NCBI GenBank assembly: GCA_002943765.1
Contig: PQWQ01000002.1
Span: 744,001 to 808,000 of the forward strand
Origin: Psoroptes ovis
Taxonomy: Eukaryota; Arthropoda; Arachnida; Sarcoptiformes; Psoroptidae
DNA: 64,000 bases
Direction: 5' to 3'
This document shows positions 34,649 to 47,300 of this stretch, one piece after another. Each line of letters begins with the position of its first letter. The first letter of the stretch is position 1. A program made the translations under genes and the position numbers. A model generated the notes under the pieces. The model was given only the letters and a program-made list of their open reading frames with translations. It made no database searches and had not been told where the DNA came from.

Positions 34649-37600
34649 TATAATGGTCATTCAATCGCATGCAATGAGAATGCAAATAAATTGAATTGGA
34701 AAAAATCTTCGAATGATAACAATTTTTGTCAAATACAGTTGTTGATTATTCGGCAGCGATATTTTTCGTTTTTGTGAATTTGTGATGAACCATTTTGGCT
34801 AGGATTTTCACTAAATTTTGAATTTTTTGGGTTTTTACCCTGAATTGAGCTTGGTATTCACCAAAGCTCATAGAATAATTCCAAAATTATAATTTCTTTT
34901 TTTTGCAAAATAATTTTTCCAACAGAATTATTATGCTAATTGGATTTAATTATTTTCATTTTTGGCTTTACGAAAAATTCAAAAGAAAAATTCACAATTT
35001 TTTCACAACCAATTCAACCATTAAAAATTCGTGAATTTCTCCATTTTTTTAATGAAAAAATTTCTAATAAAATTTCTTATCCTTCGTGATCCAGAGTAAT
35101 GATTTCAATGAAATTTTCTTGCTCCAATCTACTTCAATAACGTTAATAATAATAATCATGATTTCAAAGAAAAGAAAATGCAAATTCTGGAGCATTTTCT
35201 TGTGCTCTCCTTTTTGAAATTCCTCGCAAATAATAATTATATTCTTTCAAAGAAAATTAAAAATTTAAAAAAAAAACTAGAAAAGAATTTCATTGAAATT
35301 AAAATTTGAAAAAAAAATTAATTCCTAAGACAATAGTGAGAATTGAATGAATGAATGAATGAATGTGTGTTTGGTAAGAGAAGAATAATTTCAAATATCA
35401 AAGAATAATGAAAGTAAAAATTTTGAGAATTTTCAAAAAAAAAAATTTCCCCAAAATTATGAAAATGAAACGTTTTCAAACGAAAAAAAAAAAACTGTTG
35501 TACAGACACACAAAATTGTCGTTTCATTCATCATCATTCTGTTGGTACGCTGTATTCGTTCATTCATTTATTCATTCATTCATTTGTTCATTCATTATCG
35601 CCAATTGTATATCGTTTCACAATGAGATGATGTGGATTTTTGAATAAAATTTTTTTTTTTCTGAAAGAGAATCCAGAACTGCTTTCGAAACCACCAAGAA
35701 TTTATAATTAAATTTAAGAATTTTTCTCTTTCCATTCAAACAAATTTAAAAATTTTTTCTTTTTTTCGAAACAAAAAAATGCAAATTTAATTTAAAATCT
35801 TTTGTTTTTTTCGTAATTCCGAGGCGAATGAGAGTAATAGCATTTTTACATGTATTCATCCATGTATTGTTTGCATTTGACATAATACATTGAAATGCAA
35901 ACATTTTTTCCACCATCCATTTTTCCATTATTTGGACTTATATCCTCATATCATCATATACAAGAGCCTACTGAAGGCACGAAAAAATCCCATACAAAAA
36001 CCCTACAAAAAAATTGAATGAAATTGAATAAAATAATAAAGAATCGACCACATTTCGTTAATGTTGTTGTTCCCCGTTATTATTTTTGCTGTTATTGTTG
36101 ACGTTGCTGATGATCATGATGATGATGCTTAAAGAATCATTAAAAAATTGGATAAATGATTTTCATTATTATTATTATCATTTTTATATATTTTGTATCC
36201 AATATGAAATATAAAGAATTTTGCTTTGAATAAGCCAAAGAAGAAGAGCCGTAAAAAAAATTCTTTGTTTCAAGTTTTTGCAGCAAAAAAAAGAATAATT
36301 TTTGTTCCATAGAAATAATAATAATTCTAAGAATAATAATTCCAAGAACTCCACAGAAGAAGAGATTGTAAAAGAAGAATCTAAATGTATGAAAAGCAAG
36401 AATCCATTGAGATATTCTGTTGTATTCTTATTTTTCACCATTTTTTTTTCGCTTAATTCAATAATAAATTATTGATATTAATTTTAAATTGAATTAAGTA
36501 TGAAAAATTCTTTTTTCTTAGGCTGCAAATATGCAAATGTTCCACATTTTTTCTTCATTTTCTCTCTGATTTCTCATTTTCTTGAATGTATTCTTTGAAA
36601 AATATATTAGTGAAAATGAAACAAAGAATTTCTTCTATTTCTTAGTTTCAGCATTTTGTTGTTGAATTAGTTTTTCTTGTGAGAAAGATTCTTTTCGCAT
36701 TTCTTGCTTTTGGATAATGTATATCATATCATAAATGAAAAAATAGAAAAAAAAGAAATACATCAACATTATCTCACTGAAAATAATAAGCAATTTTTTT
36801 TCATTCTTCTTTTGGCAGAGTGTAGAAGATCTTTTTTTTTCATTTTCTTTTATCAAATCAACGAAAAATAAAAGAATATAAGCAGAACATTTTGAAAATG
36901 ATTTCAATGAAAAGATAATCGATGTGGATTCTTCAGTTTTTTCATTTATTTCGGGTTGGTTGATGGAAAAATATGCTGTGGAAAATAATGTAAAGAAGAA
37001 GAAGAAGAAGGAGCTTCGCGTAAGAAGCTCGACAAAACATGAACACGACATCATAAATCTTTTCAGTGAACAGAGAAAAAGAAAAAATAAAAAATAAAAA
37101 TCCAAGAATTTCTCAATTTCTCTCTGGAGCTGAATTCTGTTTTTTTTATTATTTTGCCTAATCTTCATAAGCCAAAATGTTTTCGAGAAAAAAAATTTCT
37201 TCAGAATTTCTCCAAAAATGATAATCATAGACTATGAAACTATGAAGCAACCCTTTACTTTAGAATCCTTAAAACTTTCGAAAATTCAAAATTTTTAAAT
37301 TAAATTTTTTCCAATTTTCTTAATGTTTTTTTGTTTTGAAATTTTTTGAATTTTGACACCAAAATTCGATCTCAAAAATCCCAGAAAAAATCCTCGAAGA
37401 CTCACAAATTTTGATGATGATTTTTCAATCATCTGACTGATGATTCAGATTGATAATTTACCTTAAGACAATTTATATGAAAAAAATGCGCCAACCAAAC
37501 GTACCAATGAAAAATAATGGTCAAATTTCTCTTGTTGTTTGTCTCATAGTTTTAATGATAATTGTTTCATTTCATTTTTTTTCAGTTCTTTTATTTTCAA

Positions 37601-39210
37601 AATTTGACTTTTGACTTTTTTTTCTTTGTTTTCTTTAGATTTTTTACATTGATTTTCTATGATTTTGAGGTCAAATCATCAGATACAAAATCATATAATA
37701 ATACACAATGCACACACATACACACAAAACACAATGCAAATGCAATGTGTTGCTGTACTTTTAAAATTTTGATTTTTTAATTTTATTTTTGAAATGTGAA
37801 AATTGAAAAATTTCTCCTAAAAAAAAATTAAATGTAAAAATCAAAGCAAAATTATTATTATTATTTCATTATTTTCTGGCGGCAGATTGTTTGGTAATAT
37901 GATTGTTGCTGTTGTATTAGTGCTTGTTTTTCCATAGCTTTTTGCTTAGGTTTTTCAAAATTTCAAAGCTTCATAATTTTCAAAGCCTCATATAAATGAA
38001 TTGAATTTAATTTTTCTCCGTTTTTTTTTCATTTTACTTCGTTTTGTTTCGTTTCAAATTATTATTTTAAAAAATTCAATGATTATGATGAGAAAATATG
38101 AATTTTAGAAGCAGAAAAATTTAAAATTATGCTTTTGTTGTTTCTGTCGTTGCTTTTGCTGATTATTTTTGATGAAAATAGCAACGGCAATGGCGATAAT
38201 AAAAGCAATGTTCAATGTGATATTGCATACATATTGATATGAAACGACCAAACAAGGCCAGAACAAAACAACGAAAAAAAAATCAACGATGGTCGAGCTG
38301 TCAAAATCATCATCATTTTTTCCATCATCGTTTCGTACATTTTTTTTTTCAAAGACGACAACAGCAGCAACAGCAACAAACAATGACGACGACGTCACAT
38401 GACAGACACATGACGAAAATGACGGGAACCCATTTTCCATTTTTTTCCTTTTTTTGAAATTTTGATGAAATGAACAACAACAACAGCAACAGCAACAACG
38501 AAAAATTTTAACCAAGAGAATTGAAGAAAAAAAAATATGGAAAAAATTTCAAATCAAATCAAATGAATTGAAAATAATAATAATAATATTCAACCAACAA
38601 ACACAATTCAGCTTGTTTTTGTTCCCTTGCTCAGGGCATACATAAAACGAAACAAACAAACAGAAAATTTGACCAATGAAGCTTGATTTAGGTTTTTTCG
38701 CCATTTTAATTTCATTACGATTCAATATTCAATTTCAATATTCAGAAATGGAAAAATAGAAGCAAAAATCATCGGTTGATTTAACCAGAAACAAAATAAA
38801 ATGAAAAAATAAAAGAAACGAACATTTTTTCGTTTGACTTCAAAAAAAATTTTGACATGACAAGCTTTGTATTATCAGTTGAATGTGTGTAATAACTATG
38901 GAGAAAAAATCAAATAAATATTTGAAATCAATGAAATTGTTTTGTTACATTGAAATATAGAAGGGGAGAAATGCAAAAAAAAAAACTCAGAGAAAATCTC
39001 AAAGAAACAAAAAATCATGGAATCATGTTTGATTGACCACCACCAAAATACACAAGCGCATACACACACTTTCAAGACAAGATATTCATGAATAATACAT
39101 GTATAATTAGTTATTTCAATATTAGAATTTTGAATAAATAGATAAAAATGAATAATAATAATCAAAAGATTATTATTTGAAATGAAATCTTAATTCAATT
39201 TTAAATATTT

Positions 39211-39249
39211 AAATATTCAAATTATTCAATTGAAATAATTTGAATATTT
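39211..39249. repeat. Perfect 16-bp inverted repeat
   Basis: Arms AAATATTCAAATTATT and its exact complement flank a 7-nt spacer CAATTGA, making a 39-nt near-palindrome. No transposon features surround it. Confidence 0.7.
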
Positions 39250-39659
39250 TCCATTCATTTTTGAAGATTTTGATTTGATTTGATTTGTAAACAACAATTC
39301 AAATTTTACGATGATAATAACTATTCCAAGAATGAAAATGAACAAATCAAATTAAATATATCCTATTTAGTGAATTTCTAAAGAAAGCATCCTTTATTGT
39401 ATCTTTTAAAGATTCTGACATGTATTTTGCTCAAAGCTGAAATACGGTCAATTTATGGTGAAATATATTGTTTGGGAAAAATGAATTTGTACATCATCAT
39501 CTATATCACCAGTGATTATTGTAATCATCCATAGACTAAACACCAACATAAAATGATCATATCCGGAAACAGTGGAATAAAAAAAAGATATTTCTTCTTT
39601 CTTTTTTATTGAATCATATCAAAGTATTAGCATTATATTAATACGAATAATAATGACGA

Positions 39660-39681
39660 TTATTATTATTATTATTATTAT
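39660..39681. repeat. (ATT)n microsatellite
   Basis: About seven ATT units. Confidence 0.85.
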
Positions 39682-39997
39682 CATTATTATGATTCTCTCG
39701 TGCCAACAGTTCATAAATAATATTTGTGATTATTAAAAAAAATGACGATTGATTTTATTTCTTCTATTTAGGATTTCGTATATTTTACTTGTCAAAATTC
39801 ATTCATAAAGATTATCATTATTATTATAATCATTATATGAAAATATACATCCAAAAATGTTTGATATTGTTGTATTACAAACATTGTATTTAATTTTCTA
39901 TTATTATCATTATTATTATTTTTAAATAATAATCATTTTGCATTTTTCCATTCTTATTTTTTTGCATTTTTCATTTGTTTGTTTGATGTCCATTATG

Positions 39998-40030
<33 letters not shown>
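39998..40030. repeat. (ATC)11 microsatellite
   Basis: Eleven perfect ATC units. Confidence 0.95.
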
Positions 40031-40033
<3 letters not shown>

Positions 40034-41226
40034 TGATTATTATTATCATTATCATTGATTTAAAAATCCTTTTTATTTTTTTTGAATAACAATGGAAAGA
40101 GCTATTTTTGTTTCTTAAATTTCATAGATTTTTGACCATTATTTTCTTTTTCAATTTCAAAAAATAATGAAAAACAACTCTAAATATAAAAACTTGAGTG
40201 ACAAACAAAGGTCAATAACCAATTGTTCTTTTTTTGCTTTAATAAAAAATAGAGGTCAAATGTTAAAGAAGAAAAAAAATGCATCAATTAAGAATCAAAA
40301 TTTTTCCATTTCTTATTCTTTTATTATCGATTGATGATTGAAACATCTGTCCCAATCAATCAATAGATTTCTTGAATTTTTTTGATTTCGAATTTTTGAT
40401 AACAATCAAATCAATCATTTGCGAATTGATTGACTCTTTTTTGCAATGGAAAATGTTGCATTGTTTTTTTAATTGGAAATTTTTCTCGTTAATTTGCTCC
40501 GAAATGGCAAATGTCAAAACATTAATTATCATCAATTTTATTGATAATCATTAATTTATTTGTTCAAGCTTCCGAATTAAGCGAAACAAAACAAATAAAC
40601 GAAACAAAACGAAAAAAAGGGTTCAAAAATGGAAAATTTAAAATCACACAACAGCAACAACAACAACAACAGCCGACAGTCAATCAATCAAAACAAGCTT
40701 AAAACAATGGCGAATGGAATTTGTTTTGCATTTTTCGGATGAATCCGGAATCCGATTAACAAAAATAATTCCGGAAATTTGAATATGGAAAATTTCTAAA
40801 TTTTACACTAAAATTAAATGGAAATTTTCGATCAAAAAACAAAAAACGAAAAAAAGATGAATAATTAAGCTCGTAAATATCTCAAATTATTTGCGTTTGA
40901 TCATATGTTTAAATATGAGAGAAATTTCATTCAAAAATTTGTTCGAAAAATTTTATTTGAAAATGAATAAAATGCCAAAAACAAATGTTTATTTTTCTAT
41001 AGAAAAATAATGGAAATTAACCAGAAAAAAATACGTTTTCCCATTTCCCAATTAATAAATACAATTTCATCATTTTTCATTGACCAAAATTCATTATTTT
41101 CATTTTTGCAGGAAGAGAAAATACTGAGAGAAAATGCATAAATTCAAACGATTCAAACAAACAAATATAGATTCAATTTGAAATTTATTCATTTATTGCA
41201 TTTCAGTTTGTCTGTCGAAATGGTAA

Positions 41227-41245
41227 TTTTTTTTTTTTTTTTTTT
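41227..41245. repeat. Poly(T) run followed by AAT repeats
   Basis: Nineteen T residues, then GAATG and six AAT-type units to about 41270. Confidence 0.85.
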
Positions 41246-41827
41246 GAATGATAATAATAATAATAATAATTATCATTTCAAACATTGAAATAATTGTAAA
41301 AATTTCTGTTCAAAATTTGCCCCTGTTTATTTATTTGTTTTTTCATTTTATCTTTTTTTCCACCATTCATTCATATCTACCTATAAAATTCATTCCTGAA
41401 TTAATGAGGACAATTCATTCTTTCAGTTTTATTTCTATCATTTATGATCCGATACACACTCATTACCTGTCATATTTTGATTACTTTTTTGAAAAATCAA
41501 ATGAAACTAAACTGGATTCGGAATTTTCGAAATTGCACAAATCCATAAAAATGCACGCCATTCGTACATTTGTAGGCTGAGAAATATGAGGTAACAACAA
41601 GGAGTAATCATTTAATGATTCCCATTGTTTTTGAATTGAAGAAATGTTGCAATCTTAGTTTTGAAAATCTTGAAAAATTTATTCAAAATCAATAGTAATC
41701 ATCATTAATTTGTTTCTCATTGTCTAATTAGATTTATCATTCATTTATTTATTTGATTAATTACATTTAACGATGATAATTACTTTGTTTTCTTTGAACA
41801 ATTCATCATTTTTTAAAGGGTGGTGAC

Positions 41828-41852
41828 AATCATTTTGATCATCAAAATGATT
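41828..41852. repeat. 25-bp perfect palindrome
   Basis: AATCATTTTGAT and its complement flank a single central C. It may form a cruciform or bind a dimeric factor; neither is shown. Confidence 0.7.
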
Positions 41853-42241
41853 ATCATTCTTGTTTGATTATTTGAATCATCATTATTCATGATGATTTGA
41901 TGCATCAAAGTGAATAGATGGCAAGCTAAGGTATTTGAATCGATTTTAAAATGATTTGAACGTAATTTCTCGTGGAAAATAAAGTTCAAAATAAGGAGAG
42001 TGAAATTTCGAAATGATCATGAGTTGAACAAACGTTTGCTCTATTTGAATTTCATTTATGAGCATTTTTAATTGTTTTCTCATTTTTTTCTTTCATTTTG
42101 AATTCAAATGTGAAAATGTCATTTTTATTAATGTATGATCATCATTTTTGCTTCATTTATTTTGATGATACAAGAAAAAGAGAAGCTAGAAAAAAAATGA
42201 ACACGCAAATGAACAGAAATACAACAGTACAGTGTATACAT

Positions 42242-42690
42242 ATAAGATATACGTGGTGGAGAGCGCAATTTTGGTTTAATTTAACTTTTTTTTTTCACGA
42301 AATAAACTTATGACACAACAACAAGTTTTTTTTTTTTTTTTTGTAAAAATTTTATTTATTGATAAAAATGATAATGACAATGACAATGACAACATTTGAT
42401 GAAAATAACGACTGACTGAATAATAATTGGAAAAAATTTACCATTTTGATTAAAATGACGGAAAATATATACATTATGAGAAAGGAATGTGATAGAAAGG
42501 TAATTAAATCGAGGATGTTTTGAATACTTTAAATCATAACGATGTGCATGTTTAGCCAATGTGATTAAATTGGAATTTTTTTGCCAAATATGGTAATCAG
42601 CTAAACATTATCATCATTAAGCTAACGATTTAAAAAATTAATGATGTTAAATAACATCCCTTTAGATCAATAACTACCATTTCTATTACA
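42242..42690 (-). repeat. 3' LTR of the env-bearing element
   Basis: On the minus strand it starts TGTAATAG and ends in CTTAT, so it lacks the usual terminal CA. It contains TATATA near 42465-42470 and, further on, AATAAATAAA followed closely by a 17-base A run (T run on the plus strand at 42326-42342). A 67-codon open frame inside the LTR (42356-42559) is present identically in both LTRs; I regard it as chance. Confidence 0.92.
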
Positions 42691-42700
42691 TCTCCCCTCT
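42691..42700 (-). other. Polypurine tract of the env-bearing element
   Basis: On the minus strand AGAGGGGAGA directly precedes the 3' LTR (TGTAATAG...), the expected site for plus-strand priming. It is preceded by a long T run and, a little further upstream, by a run of eight C residues (G on the plus strand, 42723-42730). Confidence 0.7.
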
Positions 42701-42770
42701 AAAAAAAAAAAAAAACAATACGGGGGGGGTGAAAAAGCGCAACTTTATTTTGGATTGACATCAATTTCGT

Positions 42771-44345
42771 TTACACAGCGGTATCATCTACTTCTGGACT
42801 ATTTGATCCTTGTGATCTAGCTTGATTTTCCAACTCGATGAATTCTTGCGATCGTTCTAATATTTTTCTCTTCTTCTTTGTCAATTTTATCCTTCTCAAT
42901 ATTACGATGAGTACACCAGCGATAATAATCAATAAACAGACTCCTGTTGGAATAAGCATCAACCATTTATTAAAACGATCTTCTTCAGGTTCATCAAGAT
43001 TATTCATTTCCGCTAGTAATTGATCTATGTTTTTCGTTTGGATCGAATAATTATAAATTCCACTGTATAAGTTTTTCCCAATCAATTCGTTTTCATACAA
43101 ATGGAATGAATGATTTCCCAGCGTTTTGCGTACTGATGGTCTGTGATGGAAACTTCCAGCGATAAACTCCTTCTTCTGTGGGATTTTATAAATTTTGTTT
43201 TCGCATTCACTTGTTATGTTTTCGATCGTTATCAATTGTTTGTAACAATATACAAAAATAAATTTATTGTTATAATGAATTTGTAGTTCTTCCTGATTGA
43301 ATTTTGATTTTGTTTCACAAAATTTCTTTACCCATAATTTTTCGATTTCATCATCCTCTTGACAGCTTGTTGGTTTATTTATAATAAAACTTTCTGAACG
43401 TTTCTTATGATGAGGATGTAAATGGAGTCTTTTTACGCAATCTTTTTCTAGATTATACAGCATGTATCGTGGGCCACTGTATTCGTACATACAAAATTTA
43501 TCTTCTTGTTGTTTATATAAAGTAAAGGGATGGCTTTCATATACAATTAATTCGTCATACGGTTGAGGTTGTATAAATTCCAAAATTAAATCGGAATGTG
43601 ATGACAAATCACATCCAACGAATTCCCATTGTTCATATTTATCTTCGGAGGTAACGATTCCGGGAAACAATAATTCAAATTCTATTGGGATTATACCACG
43701 AGCCAATTCATTAAAGAATTTTTTCAGATTTTGACTGATAGTCACCATTTGTGATCCCACCATAAGGTCATAATGTAGACCATCTATTAAATCTTCCATG
43801 GTTTTTCTGTTGTTCATTTGTATTTCGCCCATCTTATCCAACTTGTCCACCATTTCTTTCAATATTTCTTTTTGAGAGTTCATTAAAACCTTGATTTGTT
43901 CTTGCTGTTTTCTTTGTGTTTCTTTCAATGACTTTATTTTCTTTCGTTCAAACCAATTAGTTACAAATCCAACTATCGTTTGTCCAATATGTAATACCTT
44001 ATCGTAATTTTCGAATAAAAATTTCGTACCTTTTAAAATACTTCCAACAAATCTTTTTCTTCGCCGGTTTTCTTCCATAAAGTCATCATATGTTATATTA
44101 ATCTTATCGCAATTCTTATTTATTGTTTCCATTATCCAGAAATCATATCTTGCGTTACATTCAAAACGTCTATCCGTTCTTTTAAGGATACTACATGGAT
44201 TTACTAAACGAATATAATAATAGGTATTAACTAATTCTTTTGTGATAGTATGATCGGTTTTTTCCCAAACAATAGGATCTGCGACGGAGGGTTCATATTT
44301 CCCATTAGCTAGGTGTATCAGCATTAGTGAAGTCAATAGCACCAT
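42771..44345 (-). other. Envelope-like glycoprotein region of the polyprotein
   Basis: The last 524 codons of the frame, starting from an internal Met at 44345 that begins a signal-peptide-like segment (MVLLTSLMLIHLANG). A furin-type site RRRKR lies near polyprotein residue 1612 and is followed by a hydrophobic FVGSILKG stretch like a fusion peptide. Helical coiled-coil sequence follows (about 1640-1700). Several NxS/T sites and paired Cys lie in the ectodomain, and one transmembrane helix (VCLLIIIAGVLIVIL) sits near 1985-2000, before a basic cytoplasmic tail. This layout resembles insect errantivirus Env and baculovirus F proteins. That is architectural similarity seen by eye, not an alignment. 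Whether Env is made by splicing, internal initiation or cleavage is unknown. Confidence 0.7.
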
Positions 44346-47300
44346 ATTAAACGGATGAAATTTTGGCTTGACTTGGGAAATGTGAACTTTTTCTAATTTT
44401 CCCTTCTTCTGGATTTTCAGCATTGTATTCCCTTCTTTATCGACCACTGGAAACGGGCCTTCAAATCTTGCGTCCAATTTTTTCCGGTTCAAAGCGTTTC
44501 CTTTGGAGACATACACTTCGTCGATTATTTCCAATGGTAATTCTTTTCTTGTTTCATCATATTTTTTCTTATTTTTTTCATGCATTAAATTTGAATTTTG
44601 AAAAGCAATTTTTCGTGCTTCTACTACTTCTTCCGGTCCTAATATTTTTTTAGCATCATACCCTGTCAACAGAAATAATGGGGAATACTTTGTGACACTA
44701 TGAATGGTTTTATTGTATTCTTCAGCTGCTTTTGCAGCATGCGTTGCCCAGGATAACGTCCTTTTTCCTTTAGATGTTTCGTATATTTTATGACGGATTC
44801 GATCGCAAATTGTTTGGTTTACATGTTCGACGATCCCATTACTGGAAGGATGATCCCTCGGGATAAACATAATACCTATGTTGTTCCTCTTTAAGTACGT
44901 TTTGAATTCGGTTCCTTTTATTGCCGGATATTGGTCAGCAATAATCAATTTTGGTTTCGTTACGCTTTGAATTTTTTTGACCAAATTTATCATATCTTTT
45001 GCCGTCTGCGTCTTTGAACAAATAATCCATATAAATCTTGTAAAAGCATCGATTGCTAGATGTAAAAATCGTTTATTTGATCCAAAACTTTGGAATCCTC
45101 CTATTGTATCGATATGGATGATTTCGAATGGTAATTTCGCTGGTCCTATTTGACCCATAAATCCAAAACGATAAGAGTTTTTCTTGGTGATATTACACAC
45201 CTCACAATTTTGCACCACTTTTTTAATGATCTTCATAATATCTGGGGTGTAATATCTTCTGGAATAATGCTCGTATAAATGGACTGAGCCTATATGGCCA
45301 AATTCGTGATGAGTTCGTCTGAGTTCGTTTTCCGCTTCCTCTTTTGGGATGAAGATTTGTTCAAAATTCTTTTTCTTTCGATAAATAATTCCATTTTTTC
45401 CATAGCATTTATTCAACTGTTTCGGATTATAATTTTTTTGAATTGCCATAATTTTATCAGTATCTTCCCAAAGATTTGTAAACATGATCATCGGAGCTTT
45501 AGCCATTTCTTCTAAATCATGGATCGGATGGCGTGAGAGGTAATCGGCTTCTTGATTATCAACGCCCTTTCTGTACACAATATTAAATTGATACGAGCTT
45601 AGCCGCAAAGCCCAATTGAACAACCTTGTTTTCGGCTTTTTTATTTTTTTCAGGCTTTCCAACGGTTTGTGATCAGTAACGATAGTGAAATTTTGTCCAA
45701 CTAACCAATAATGCCAATATTCTACCGCTTCAAGAATTGCTAAGCATTCTAATTCAGATGCTGAATATCTTTGTTGATATGGCAGCAACTTTTTTGAAAA
45801 GTAAGCGACAGGATATTCTTGTTCATTGGGATGAATTTGTTTCAATACTGCACCAATACCTTTTAAACTTGCATCTGTGTAAATTTTAATTTCCAATTCA
45901 GGATTGAACAATTTTAAAATAGGTTCTTTGATAAGCAAATTTTTCAAATTTTCAAATTCTTTTTGTTGATTTTCGGTCCATTCCCATTTCTGATTTTTCT
46001 TCAATAATTCCGTTAGATAATACGTCGCTTCCGCTCTATTCGGAATGAATTTATGGTAATAATTGATTTTGCCAAGAAATCCCCTTAAATCTTTCAAATT
46101 TTTAGGTGGTTCTGCTTTTATTATTGCTTCAATATTTGATTTGCATGGAGCGATTCCATGTTCAGAGATCTTATGTCCCAAAAATATAATAGATTTCATA
46201 CCAAAGATACATTTCGACAATTTTAATTTTATATTTTCTTTCAGCAAAACGTTCATTACATTATCCAAATGCGTAAGATGTTCCTTCTTTGTTCTTGAGA
46301 AAATAATAATGTCATCAATATAGTTGTGACAGTACATGTGTAGATTATTTCTTTTTATTAATGACCATATGATTCTTTGGAAAATCATCGGAGCGTTTTT
46401 TAATCCAAATGGTAGTCTTTTCCATTGATACTGGTCGTATTTTGTCACAAATCCTGTTTTACCACGATCATTTGGATCCATCATCACATGATAGTATCCT
46501 TGACTAATATCTAAAGTTGTAAAATACGTCGAATTTATCAACCGTTCATCAATATCTGATATTTTCGGCATGGGATAATGTTCTACAATTGTTACGGCAT
46601 TCAATTTTCTATAATCAACACATAATCTTGTTTTTTTTCCTTCATCTTTCTTATCAACCAGTACTATTGGAAAACAGAATGGTGAGTTTGATGGTTCAAT
46701 CACATCCATTTTCAATAACCGGTCAATTTCTTTATCGATTATTTCCTGGTCCATCGCTGTACAGGGGTAAGGACGGCATGTAATCGGTATTTCATTTGAT
46801 AGATGAATTTGTGCCATTTCATTTTTTATACATCCAATATCTTCTTTATTTTTAGCAAAAACATCTTTGTACCTTTTCAATAATTTTCTTATATCGTGGT
46901 CTTCAACGTCCTTTTCTTTACTCTGACCAATATTAATTTTTACTTTCCATTTGTTTTCATCTTCTGGAGTAATACTTATTCCGAAACTTCGCATTGCATC
47001 CCTGCCTAAAGCGATTATATCTTTTCTATGCGGTACAACATAAAATTTAACTTCATGTTCAATATTTTCAATTTTTACTGTTGTCGTACATATGCCTTTT
47101 ATATGAACATTTGCTCCCAAAGTGAATATATTTTCGTTTGTTGGTTTCTCTTTTAGCAACAGTTTTTTGACATACATCGGTGTTATGAAGCTGATGTTTG
47201 CTCCGCTATCAATCATGAGTTCTTGTTCAAAACCATTCACTTGGGCTTTCACTACCACTGGTTCTTCCAAATCTTTTCTTTTAGCCATATCTGTTGTTTC

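Larger units (their letters stand above)
34651..42236. other. Long non-coding region
   Basis: About 7.6 kb, AT-rich. It includes (ATT)n at 39660-39681, (ATC)11 at 39998-40030, a 19-base T run at 41227-41245 followed by AAT repeats, a perfect 16-bp inverted repeat at 39211-39249 and a 25-bp palindrome at 41828-41852. An AAGAA/TTCTT-rich block spans about 36200-37200 and contains a 197-codon minus-strand open frame (36635-37228). That frame is dominated by Phe, Ile and Lys runs and is not accepted as a gene. Confidence 0.5.

Noticed and set aside
38105..38515. 136-codon minus-strand frame with a Cys run, and its plus-strand partner with a Gln run
   Set aside because: Both are read from the same CAA/CAG-type repeats on opposite strands, a signature of repeat DNA rather than a gene.
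42356..42559. 67-codon frame repeated exactly at 49051-49254
   Set aside because: It lies wholly within the two identical LTRs, so its repetition reflects the LTR and not gene duplication; there is no domain.
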